In this document: positions 20,704 to 30,700 of the stretch, piece by piece
Layout of the letters: each line of letters begins with the position of its first letter
Numbering within the stretch: the stretch's first letter is position 1
Assembly: GCA_037893225.1 (NCBI GenBank)
Contig: JAZGUH010000001.1
Coordinates: forward strand, 124,001 to 188,000
From: Hippasteria phrygiana
Lineage: Eukaryota > Echinodermata > Asteroidea > Valvatida > Goniasteridae
Length of the DNA: 64,000 nucleotides
Direction of reading: 5' to 3'
Program-made: the position numbers and the translations under genes
The notes under the pieces: generated by a model
Told to the model about the DNA's origin: nothing
Database searches by the model: none
What the model saw: the letters and a program-made list of their open reading frames with translations, nothing else

Positions 20704-21328
20704 AATTTGGAAATTAATTATGTTTTGCTTACAGAAGCATGTCAAAATGGTTAAGACTAATAATAGTAATAAGTACAGTGTTTTAAAGCAAAATAGTTCG
20801 TGAAAACGGTGACGAATTATCCGATGCACCTACAATGTAGTTCTCCGACACTAATGCATCACTGCACATGCATTTGTTAGGGTTGGATCCGAAAAACTGG
20901 GTACACCGGATAACACGGACCGTGACACTGGGTGCCTGAATTTTATCACACTAAAAAGAAAGAGAATTTAATTCACAGAATCGGTGTTTAACTATTTTGC
21001 TGACATTATCTCCTCCTGCAATCAAGCCCATACATATGTACTTGTTCTAGCCTCAAGCGGTTAAAAGGAGAAAGTACCTGGGAAAGAGTTACATATCCGG
21101 CCATTTTCAAAGAAAAAGTTGAAATTTTGTCCCTCCTAAATTTGTGTTTCTTCATCAGATTTACACTTTCTTGTGGTTTTTATGTCATTTTAAGGGAAAA
21201 TAAGTGATGGCCGGATATGGAACTCTTTCCGAGAAAATAACTAATCCTACGGGCTAGTAAGATTTAATATGTCAAACAAACTGAGGGAAACTGATCAACT
21301 ATGTAAATTTGAATAAACCCTTCAAAGT
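20704..21328. other. non-coding spacer containing a small MITE
   Basis: Apart from the inverted-repeat element at 21081-21230 I see no gene or known repeat here. Confidence 0.5.
21081..21230. mobile_element. 150-bp MITE
   Basis: Terminal inverted repeats of about 24 bases: GGAAAGAGTTACATATCCGG at the left and its near-perfect inverse CCGGATATGGAACTCTTTCC at the right, one mismatch in this stretch. The interior is AT-rich and non-coding. I cannot see a clear target duplication, so the superfamily is open. Confidence 0.65.
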
Positions 21329-21400
21329 GAACAAGCGGGATTTGAACCTGCGACCTCCGGAATACTGTACCGGAGTTATACCAACTGAGCTATCTTGCCC
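21329..21400 (-). tRNA. degenerate tRNA-like sequence (pseudo-tRNA or SINE head)
   Basis: The minus strand reads GGGCAAG-AT-AGCTCAGTTGGTAT...CAGG-TTCAAAT-CCCG-CTTGTTC: box A and box B promoters and a 7-bp acceptor helix (with G-U pairs) are plain, length 72. The D-stem does not close properly and the anticodon arm is CTCCGG/CCGGAG around TACAGTATT, so a 7-base loop with a clear anticodon cannot be assigned. I therefore read it as a tRNA-derived relic, not a working tRNA. No CCA is encoded. Confidence 0.6.
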
Positions 21401-21608
21401 TATGTTGGCGGTCTCCCAAATTGTCAGTATCTTTGGTTTTTTTTTTTTGGGGGGGGGGGCGCTAGTCAGAAGTCATAACCCGTAATACTGTAAAAATTTC
21501 ATATGGACAGTGAACTAGCCCATAGGGGTTAAATAAACTCTTTTAGCACAAGGTCTGATGGCGATCTCTTTTTACTATCTGTGACTGCAGGTATATCAGA
21601 ACTTCAAG
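21401..21608 (+). promoter_or_regulatory. upstream region of the intact TRIM gene
   Basis: Contains a T-run followed by a G-run (about 21437-21459) and a pyrimidine-rich 3' splice site ending ACTGCAG at 21590, followed by 18 bases of leader. The start codon sits in AAGATGGCGGC, identical to the YY1 consensus; whether this matters is untested. Confidence 0.45.
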
Positions 21609-23438
21609 ATGGCGGCTGGTGTAACTGCAGAGTCAGTTTTGGATACAATTATTCAAGGTCATCTGGAATGTTCAATTTGCCACTCGCGTTACCAAGAACC
21701 CAAGATGCTGAACTGCTCACACAGTTTCTGCCTCAGATGCCTCCAAGAATTGAAGCACAGCCAAGATCCAATCGGCAATAAGCTGACGTGTCCCTTGTGT
21801 CAGAGGGACACATTTTTTCCCAAAGCCGGCCTGGCGAAGCTTACCAACAACTATGCTCTGATTGCCCTGATGGGCGAGGTCACCAAACAGGAACAGCTCT
21901 TGCAGAAGGAAGGAGCAAAGGTCATGTGTCAGTCGTGCGAGGAGGAAAATGAGGCAGTTTCCCGATGCATGGACTGCGAGCATTACCTCTGCCAAGAATG
22001 CAGGAAAGCGCATCAGCGCTTGGCTGCACTGCGGACCCACAAGCTGATATCTCTGGTAGAGATGCAAGGAGAATCGTCACCTCAGACGGTGTCAACGAAA
22101 GGCTACATCTCAAAGTGTTACGTCCATCCAAGCCAGGAGCTGTGCTTCTACTGCAACACATGCGAGCAGCTGATCTGTAAGACCTGTGCGGCTTCCAGTC
22201 ACAGAGAGCCCGTACATAGCTTTGTTAACTTCAAAACAGCCATAGATATTTGCCTGTATAGCGCCAGGGAAATAGTCTCCCACGTTGTCAAATACAACTC
22301 GACCAATACTGCCATCCAGATCCCAACAAACTGGGTGTCCTCTCGCAATCGACTGAGCATGATGCTGGCCGAGACGAAAAAGAAGATTTCCCAGAAAGCT
22401 GAAATGGAGGTAGCCAAAATCAGACATAAGGAGACCCAACTCCTGCAGCAGGCTCACGTGGCGTACAGGAGAAAGGACAAAAAACTTGCAGAGGTGATAT
22501 TTGCCGAGCACACCATGGCAAGGGTGCACAGCGAGATGACTGAAGCCAATAGCCTTGACATCTTGAAGCTCAGACAAGAGCTGCTGCATGACTACAGGGA
22601 TGTAGTCAAGGAACAGACTGATGACGTAACCCCAGAACTCTCCTTCATCAGCTTCAATGAAAATCAGACAGAGGTTGAGCTCGGAAATCTGCTGCTGAAA
22701 GAAAAGTGGGTGGCGCTGAGTAATTCAAACGTCACAGGAGAATTCATTGGGTCTCTGTCCACGTGTGACATGGTGGTTGTAAATAAAGGCCAACAAAAGC
22801 TTACCAAGCTAAGTCCTGATGGTAAGGTCCTACACGTCTGCTCTATCAGTCAACTGGAGGGTGAGGATCCTTCCGAAGTAAAACAGCCCACCGATTTTGA
22901 AGTCAACAAGGATGATCAACTCATTCTACTATTGGAGTCTGCTGTCAAGATTTTCAACAAAGAACACCAGCTCCTTCGTCAGTTCACACCAGGTAAAGAG
23001 GCAGACATCGACGGCACACCAACATGTCTTGCAGTGGATGAAAGCAATCTGATAGCAGTGGGTTATAAAGACAAGGAACAGATATCTCTACACAACCCAG
23101 ACGGGTCCCTCGTCAGAACACTACCTGCTCCTATGATCGACAACTACTTGACCATAAGTAACCGGCGCATCATTTACACCAATATCACTCAAAAGACAAT
23201 CAAGAGATTCACAGTCCAGATATACGAAGGACAAGTCCCATGTGGAGTGTGCTGTGACAAAGCTGGGGATATCTATGTCATCAGTTCATCCAATCAAATC
23301 CACCATTACAGTGCAGAGGGCAAGTACATTGAAGTCCTGGTCAGTGATTTGAGTAACCACTGTGACATCAAGATTTCTCCTGGTGGTCATTTAGCAGTGA
23401 CCGGTCCTACACTGACACGGATATACCACCGAGTGTAA
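21609..23438 (+). CDS. TRIM-family E3 ubiquitin ligase (RING, two B-boxes, coiled coil, propeller)
   Basis: Single-exon frame of 609 residues starting MAAGVTAESVLD. The RING (C3HC4) uses Cys21, Cys24, Cys36, His38, Cys41, Cys44, Cys61, Cys64 and should recruit ubiquitin-loaded E2. B-box 1 spans residues 107-144 and B-box 2 170-203 (Cys170, His173, Cys179, Cys182, Cys185, Cys190, Cys193, His198/203). A coiled coil (about 245-335, KKKISQKAEMEVAKIRHKET) would dimerise the protein. The C-terminal 250 residues look like a six-bladed NHL-type propeller (IAVGYKDKEQISLHNPDGSL, GDIYVISSSNQIHHYSAEGK), as in TRIM2/3/56-like proteins, for substrate binding. The start is supported by the upstream splice acceptor at 21590. 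Invertebrate deuterostomes carry large TRIM expansions; a role in innate immunity is inferred. Closest relative here is the broken copy at 10295-12142. Confidence 0.93.
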   Translation: MAAGVTAESVLDTIIQGHLECSICHSRYQEPKMLNCSHSFCLRCLQELKHSQDPIGNKLTCPLCQRDTFFPKAGLAKLTNNYALIALMGEVTKQEQLLQKEGAKVMCQSCEEENEAVSRCMDCEHYLCQECRKAHQRLAALRTHKLISLVEMQGESSPQTVSTKGYISKCYVHPSQELCFYCNTCEQLICKTCAASSHREPVHSFVNFKTAIDICLYSAREIVSHVVKYNSTNTAIQIPTNWVSSRNRLSMMLAETKKKISQKAEMEVAKIRHKETQLLQQAHVAYRRKDKKLAEVIFAEHTMARVHSEMTEANSLDILKLRQELLHDYRDVVKEQTDDVTPELSFISFNENQTEVELGNLLLKEKWVALSNSNVTGEFIGSLSTCDMVVVNKGQQKLTKLSPDGKVLHVCSISQLEGEDPSEVKQPTDFEVNKDDQLILLLESAVKIFNKEHQLLRQFTPGKEADIDGTPTCLAVDESNLIAVGYKDKEQISLHNPDGSLVRTLPAPMIDNYLTISNRRIIYTNITQKTIKRFTVQIYEGQVPCGVCCDKAGDIYVISSSNQIHHYSAEGKYIEVLVSDLSNHCDIKISPGGHLAVTGPTLTRIYHRV

Positions 23439-24866
23439 GACTATATAGAAGTAACATAAATGCACAATTGGCAGAGAAGAAAGTACTATCATCCTGCAAC
23501 ATCATACATGTATATCTATAAATTTGAATATGATTTTTATACGATTCTGATATCTTCAATAATTCCTAAATAAGTGAATAAGCACACCGTCGCACGTGAG
23601 TCGGGAATTTGTAAGAAATTAATACTGGATTTAGATATTGTGATTTTCTTTTCTAAACAAATACACAATTAGGATTCTGATCAGAAGTACTAAAGAGTTT
23701 TTCTTTCCTGTGGTTTTCTCTTACACTACTATTGGCTGCCTTTTAAAGTGAGTCTAAATGAACCAGCCAGAGTGCCAGACGCATGCGCTGCCTGGAACTT
23801 TTTTGCACTGTAAATAGCGCCACCATTAGTTTTTTAAACAGTTTTATTTAAACAGGGTGGCCTCATCAGTTAAAAAACTGCTATCCCTGAGGGCCCTGTA
23901 TACAAAAAATGAATAACACTAACATTTAATTAAAACCACTAATAACTCAAGAAAATTAAGATTAATAAAACATATACATTTAAAGTAAAAACATTATAAA
24001 TACAAAATAAACAAACAAGATAACCGACAAACAAGAGAAAAATTAATAGAACGTTCAAACATAAGCATATAAACATAAATGTAGAATAAAATGGACTAAG
24101 TATAATAAAAAATATATATAGTTTCATTTTTCTTGTTATTGTATGTACATCAATTGCATTATGGCGCGTGGCATCAGGCCAGGCTGCGTTCAAAATGTAT
24201 TCTGTAAAAACAACATTCATATTTAATTAAACATGTTAAAGGGTGACAGTTCAGGATTTAAAATTGAAATGATTCAATACCTAGGCTTTACAAAGTGATT
24301 CATGCTAAGAAATTCAATGCCTTAATAACTGCTCAAATTTAAAACATATAATTACCTTTGTTACTTTGTTGTAAATATTATTATGGGAGTATTGGTAAAT
24401 TGTGATCAATCAACAATCAGTACACTTACAACCAAGTTGGAGGAGCTTTTGAAATTGTGTAACTTGTATGCTCACAAATCTATGAATATATATTTAAATT
24501 TCTATTTAGATGTGGCGGGTATTAGCCCTCCTATACTTATAACTATCACAGCCTATCAAAAACTCTAAACACCAACTCTCACAGCTTGTGTGTGTTTCAA
24601 TCTGTCATTTGATAGGTTTTGATCTGTACAGCAGCTGGGTCGATTTTGGCCCTGAGAGAGGAAGGGTTTGTGTAGCGTAAATATCAAATAATTGTTTTTT
24701 TTATAAATTTAACCTGGTCTGTTACGAAAGACAGGGGTATATTCGTGTACCCTTTTAAAATTCTATAGCCCATCTACAAGTATTTTGGTCTTCCTATAAT
24801 ATTGTTGTGCTACACACGAAGGTACTACATGTTGAAAAAAATTCTGACTTTTTTTTTTTTAATAAC
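23439..24866. other. non-coding 3' flank of the TRIM gene
   Basis: AT-rich, no gene recognised. At about 23820-23905 the minus strand reads AGGGCCCTCAGGGATAGCAG...GAGGCCACCCTGTTTAAATAAA, which resembles the 3' tail of an invertebrate non-LTR retrotransposon; that is recollection only and no reverse transcriptase sequence accompanies it. Confidence 0.4.
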
Positions 24867-25908
24867 ATTAAAATCAGGGTTGTTTTATTTAAATCACTCG
24901 ATTTAAATCATTGATTTAAATCATTGTTATTCAAACCTGACTGTCATTAACTTTAAATCGCTTATACTCACTCTAAAGGGATGTATAAGGCCAGTTTCCT
25001 GAAACAGTGTACTACATTTATCTTGTGTACAATGCATGATTCTGAAGTCATTGTGTGTGTAATGTACTACCTGCATGTATGATACAGTATCCCTCTCTTA
25101 GTCTGACCTGACCTGACCCTCCCCCCTCCCCGCCTCGACCCTCCCCCTTTCCCTCCCCCTTCCCCACTCCTCCTCCCGACTCCTCTCCCCCCCCCCCCCC
25201 CCCCCCCCCTGCGTGGCGATTTGTATCCAGTTCATCAGGCATTGAGGACTTTCTGCTGAGTTGTATAAAAATGACAATTGAAAAATGTTGTGTTGGGACT
25301 TTTAATGATTTTTAATAAATATTTACGTTTTCCAAAATTGTAAATTTTGCCCCATCGTCTCGGCTAAACCGTCTTTATTTTAACATAGGCCTAAATCTTA
25401 AATGGTGCTCTGTCCATTGAAAGTTCCATTGTCTGGTTCCCATTCTACAGTTGCAAATGCAAAATGACGCCAGAGGACAATATTTCCACCGCAAAAATCG
25501 TAAAAATGTGTACAGGATCAAAATAAGGACAGTGCGTAAACAAAATATAGTGGCTGCATTATATAGTTTTATTACACCATGGTTGTGTGTAGAGAGGAGG
25601 GGGGTTCCTGTTATCAACTTGGGTGAGAAATGTGCAGTATGATGGTGATGTTGTAACAGAGATTTTAAGACAAACTTTGTAATCTAGAACAGAATATGAT
25701 CAATGAAAAGGATTTCAGTACTGATTTCATGAACAATTGTGTGTGGTTATACTTGACTTTCAATGATGGTCATTTAAATTGACTTATTTGAAACAAATGA
25801 TTCATGCCAATGGTACGATGGTAAAAAAAATCTTAAAATTCCATTTTAATAAAAAACAAGATTTTGATTTTAAAAAAAATCATGATTTTTATCAACCCTG
25901 ATTAAAAT
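24867..25908. mobile_element. non-autonomous hAT-like element with 8-bp target duplication
   Basis: The element is 24875-25900. It begins CAGGGTTGTTTTATTTAAAT and ends ATGATTTTTATCAACCCTG, so the outer termini CAGGGTTG/CAACCCTG are inverted, with related ATTTAAATCA words just inside. It is flanked by exact ATTAAAAT at 24867-24874 and 25901-25908. Eight-base duplication and CAGGG termini are typical of hAT transposons. The 1.0-kb interior has a C-rich run (25095-25209) and no transposase. Confidence 0.85.
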
Positions 25909-25987
25909 TACTGTATGTAAAAGAGACCTGTAAAATTTGTTGGTGTTAGAACAACACTTTCTCGATGCGGGGAAAAAAGAGACCACA

Positions 25988-26317
25988 ATAGAGTACCGAA
26001 GTGATGACGCAATCAATGCAATGTTTGGAGCTAGAATACATTCTAAACTGCATGTGTTTGGAACCAGTTGCCGCGGCAACTGACGTCAGACTTCGGTACT
26101 CTATTAAGATGTTTTGCTCTGTGTTAAACATGACTGCAATCACTGACCGCAAACAATTAAGGCAAGGTCTGAATACTGGTCGAATCCCTTCCCCATAGAG
26201 TACCGAAGTCTGACGTCAGTTGCTGCGGCAATGGTTCCAAACACATGCAGTTTAGAATGTACATGTATTCTGCTTCTAAACATTGCATTGATTGACGTCA
26301 TCACTTCGGTACTCTAT
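25988..26317. mobile_element. pair of head-to-head MITEs
   Basis: Two units, 25988-26104 and 26195-26317, each bounded by ATAGAGTACCGAAGT and its inverse ACTTCGGTACTCTAT. The second is the reverse complement of the first, through TGACGTCAG, GGCAACTG and GTTTGGAACC. The 90-base spacer between them is unrelated. Each unit is bordered by TA, which would suit a Tc1/mariner-type target, though TA may simply be part of the terminus. Confidence 0.75.
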
Positions 26318-27329
26318 AGTGACCCTAAATCAACCGAACTCGAAAGATTATGCATGGTTATGTAACTCAAAAACAATCCTGAAAGGAACCCTGCCCACGG
26401 AATGTCCCTTTCGCAAGTCCCCTTTGGGAAAAATAGGCAATTTCGTAATAACTTTGGTTCACACGGTGTAGAACTTATGAAACAAAAACAATTTAATTCA
26501 CATTATCAGCGTCAATTAAACCTCTTGCAGACGGAATGTATTAATTAATTCATTTGTTTGCGAAGGTTTGTTTACTTACCTACTAGGGCCAACTGAGGGC
26601 GCTCTTGCTGAGGACCGTTGTTTAATTTTTCCGAAGCTGGGAGTGGTCATTTTGAGGTAATTGCAACAAAATATGATATTCTTTTGCGTATTTAAAGTGT
26701 TTGAGGATACACATTGTGGATTCAGCAGATACCTTGGATTAGTTGTGTGGAGGAGCCATTGATTCTGGTTTGTACGTCACTTGCATATTTGTTTGATCGG
26801 TCCGCATACCTTGTGTGTGGGAACATGGAGGAAGGATCCTTCCTCCATAAGCCGTTTCGCGGATACCGCCATCTTGGATTGAAAATGTGGTCACGTGATT
26901 TCTTAGGGGGCCGATCAGAAAATGACGTCACAAGCGCAACGTAAAAGGCATGGGGAGGTAAGAGCTGCTCTGAAAAATCTCCGTTTTTTCGTTGAAAGCG
27001 AACAAATATTCCATGCAAAGTTGGAAAAATTGAAAAGGGGATTACTGAGCTACCGTTGGGTGTAAAAAGAGCCCCACATGCAAGTGCTGCAACCCCCAAA
27101 AGAAACAAAATTGTTGTGCATCGATTGTTTGTGCGGCACTTCCCGCTGGGGCCGGCCACGATCGATTTCATATATTGAGTTTTGGAACATTTTCTGGTCA
27201 TATGAGTTAATGTTAGTTCTTATAAATAATTTTATGTGTTTTATCTGATAATTGCGCCCCGTTTAATTGGCTGTGACAAAGACCTTTGGCCTATTAATTA
27301 ATTTCAACCACAACTTATGTATTTTTATT
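26318..27329. other. non-coding stretch with a perfect palindrome and promoter-like words
   Basis: No gene is recognised; the 159-codon minus-strand frame at 26722-27201 shows no domain. 26825-26848 is a perfect 24-base palindrome whose left arm is ATGGAGGAAGGA. Nearby are CCGCCATCTTGG (about 26867), TCACGTG (about 26893) and TGACGTCA (about 26924), which could be promoter elements. Confidence 0.4.
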
Positions 27330-27668
27330 GGCTGTTTTGGAAACTTTTCCAAAACAGCCCTTGTTTTCGTTAAGATTTTTTTTTTTTTTTTTTTTTTTGG
27401 CTGTTTCGGAATTTTCCGAAACAGCCTTTGTTTTCGTTAAGATTTTTTTTTTGGCTGTTTCGGAATTTTCCGAAACAGCCTTTGTTTTCGTTAAGATTTT
27501 TTTTTTTGGCTGTTTCGGAAGTTTTCCGAAACAGCCTTTGTTTTCGTTAAGATTTTTTTTTTTGGCTGTTTTGGAAACTTTTCCAAAACAGCCCTTGTTT
27601 TCGTTAAGATTTTTTTTTTTTGGCTGTTTTGGAAACTTTTCCAAAACAGCCCTTGTTTTCGTTAAGAT

Positions 27669-27724
<56 letters not shown>

Positions 27725-27735
27725 CCTTTTCAGAC
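27330..27735. repeat. tandem array of hairpin units ending in poly-T
   Basis: Six head-to-tail units begin at 27330, 27399, 27453, 27508, 27564 and 27622. Each is a perfect or near-perfect hairpin, GGCTGTTTCGG/CCGAAACAGCC or GGCTGTTTTGG/CCAAAACAGCC, then TTGTTTTCGTTAAGA and a T-run of variable length; the last T-run exceeds 40 bases. A seventh unit stands alone at 33522. Arms change in matched pairs between units (see findings). Lysine- or phenylalanine-rich frames across this array are artefacts. Confidence 0.9.
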
Positions 27736-30700
27736 TTTTTCCCATAGCATTTGTGCACGTTTTCTTTCTTACCGGCACTTTGGCTACTTTGGTGCACCCG
27801 ATTGCCTTTAAACTTGGCAGACACTTAGACAAACTGCTCAGAATGTGTGCCGAACTTTTTGGTCATGATGACGTCATCACGTGATTTTTTATGAATTTTT
27901 GAAATTTTAAAATCGTAAAATTCTTTTCAATATATCTAGCGAACAAAACAAGATATTTTCAAAATTCTTTTTGTTACAGCTTTGGTAGGTCTCAAAGATA
28001 TGCCCTAAAAAGGAAAAAGTGTGTGACGTCATGATGACATCATCAAAAATGTGCTTTTTTAAAACACATATAAGAATAGGTCCGTTCGTCATGAAAATTG
28101 GTGGGTAGGTAGATACTGGCACTAGGATGCAAAATCCAAAGTGACGTCATGATGACGTCATCACGTGATTTGTTATGAATTTTTGAAATTTTGAAAATCG
28201 TAACATTCTTTTCAATATATCTGGCAAACAAAACAAGATATTTTCAAAATTCTTTTTGTTATAGCTTTGGTAGGTCTCAAACATATGCCCTAAAAAGGAA
28301 AAAAATGTGTGACGTCATGATGACATCATCAAAAATGTGCTTTTTTAAAACACATATAAGGATAGGTCCGATCGTCATGAAAATTGGTGGGTAGGTAGAT
28401 ACTGGCACTAGGATGCAACATCCAAAGTGACGTCATGATGACGTCATCACGTGATTTTTTATGAATTTTTGAAATTTTGAAAATCGTAACATTCTTTTCA
28501 ATATATCTCGCAAACAAAACAAGAGATTTTCAAAATTCTTTTTGATACAGCTTTTGGTATGTCTCAAAGATATGCCCTAAAAGGCGAAAATTGTGTGACG
28601 TCATAATGACGTCATCAATTTTTTTTTTTAACGCATGTAAGGGTCGGTCCGATTAAAAATTTATACATTGAATTTTTCTCTACCTAATTCAACAATTTCG
28701 TGATCGTGGCTCACTCAAGTATTAAGAAATAACAGGCATCTAACAAATTGTGACCAAATTCAATATAACACAAAGGAATTCTGGGAAGGACAGAAACCAT
28801 GGCTTTCATGTGGCATGCTGTCTATAAAGAGTTGATCTCTAGTCTTTTTTTCAAGTCGTTAGACAAGTCGTAGGCAGATACTTACACCAACTGCTCAGAA
28901 TGTGCGCCGAACTTTTAGGTCATGATGACGTCATCACATGTCACGTGACGTCATCTTAAAGGGGCATTTTTGGAAACCATATATCTACAAAAGTACAAGT
29001 CACATTAAGTTAAAACGTGGTATTTAGTTATGCCAGCATGTGTTAGATGAAAATGTATGTGACGTCATGGTGACGTCATGATGACGTCATCGGCTAATTT
29101 TCTATGATTTTTTTCATTTTTGAAATTTCATTTAAATCACATAATTTTACACAAAAAAACAAAACAGCCCTGTGTTTGTCCACAAACACTGCACCAGATG
29201 TCTAGTTTCTTTTTTTTTTTTTTTTTTTTTTGTGCTTCCTTTTCAGACTTTTTCCCCATAGCATTTGTGCACGTTTTCTTTCTTACCGGCACTTTGGCTA
29301 CTTTGGTGCACCCGATTGCCTTTAAACTTGGCAGACACTTAGACAAACTGCTCAGAATGTGTCCCGAACTTTTTGGTCATGATGACGTCATCACGTGATT
29401 TTTTATGAATTTTTGAAATTTGAAAATCGTAAAATTCTTTTCAATATATCTAGCGAACAAAACAAGATATTTTCAAAATTCTTTTTGTTATAGCTTTGGT
29501 ATGTCTCAAAGATATGCCCTAAAAGAAATAAAATGTGTGACGTCATGATGACATCATCAAAAATGTGCTTTTTTAAAACACATATAAGGATAGGTCCGAT
29601 CGTCATGAAAATTGGTGGGTAGGTAGATACTGGCACTAGGATGCAAAATCCAAAGTTACGTCATGATGACGTCATCACGTGATTTGTTATGAATTTTTGA
29701 AATTTTGAAATCGTAACATTCTTTTAAATATATCTCGCAAACAAAACAAGATAGTTTCAAAATTCTTTTTGATACAGCTTTTGGTATGTCTCAAAGATAT
29801 GCCCTAAAAGGCGAAAATTGTGTGACGTCATAATGACGTCATCAATTTCTTTTTTTTAACGCATGTAAGGGTCGGTCCGATTAAAAATTTATACATTGAA
29901 TTTTTCTCTACCTAATTCAACAATTTCGTGATCGTGGCTCACTCAAGTATTAAGAAATAGCTGGCATCTAAAAAATTGTGACCAAATTCAATATAACACA
30001 AAGGAATTCTGGGAAGGACAGAAACCATGGCTTTCATGTGGCATGCTGTCTATAAAGAGTTGATCTCTAGTCTTTTTTTCAAGTCGTTAGACAAGTCGTA
30101 GGCAGATACTTACACCAACTGCTCAGAATGTGCGCCGAACTTTTACGTCATGATGACGTCATCACATGTCACGTGACGTCATCTTAAAGGGGCATTTTTG
30201 GAAACCATATATCTACAAAAGTACAAGTCACATTAAGTTAAAACGTGGTATTTAGTTATGCCAGCATGTGTTAGATGAAAATGTATGTGACGTCATGGTG
30301 ACGTCATGATGACGTCATCGGCTAATTTTCTATAATTTTTTTCATTTTTGAAAGTTCATTTAAATCACATAATTTTACACAAAAAAACAAAACAGCCCTG
30401 TGTTTGTCCACAAACACTGCACCATACATCTAGTTTTCTTTTTTTTTTCTTTTTCTCTTTCAGACTATTGCCCATAGCATTTGTACACGTTTTCCTTTTT
30501 ACCGGCACTTTGGCTACTTTTATGCAGCCGATTGTCTTTAAACTTAGCAAACACTTAAAGCAACTGCTCAGAATGTGTGCCGAACTTTTACGTCATGATG
30601 ACATCATCACGTGATTTTTTATGAATTTTTGAATTTTGAAAATCGTAACATTTGTTTCAATATATCTAGCAAACAAAACAAGATATTTTCAAAATTCTTT

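Noticed and set aside
21329..21400. Functional tRNA gene
   Set aside because: The D-stem and anticodon loop do not form properly and no anticodon can be assigned, so I treat it as tRNA-derived.
26722..27201. 159-codon minus-strand frame considered as a small gene
   Set aside because: It crosses a perfect palindrome and promoter-like words, and the peptide has no recognisable domain.
27315..27824. 169-codon lysine-rich minus-strand frame and the matching Phe-rich plus-strand frames
   Set aside because: They translate poly-T runs and hairpin repeats, with no start context or domain.
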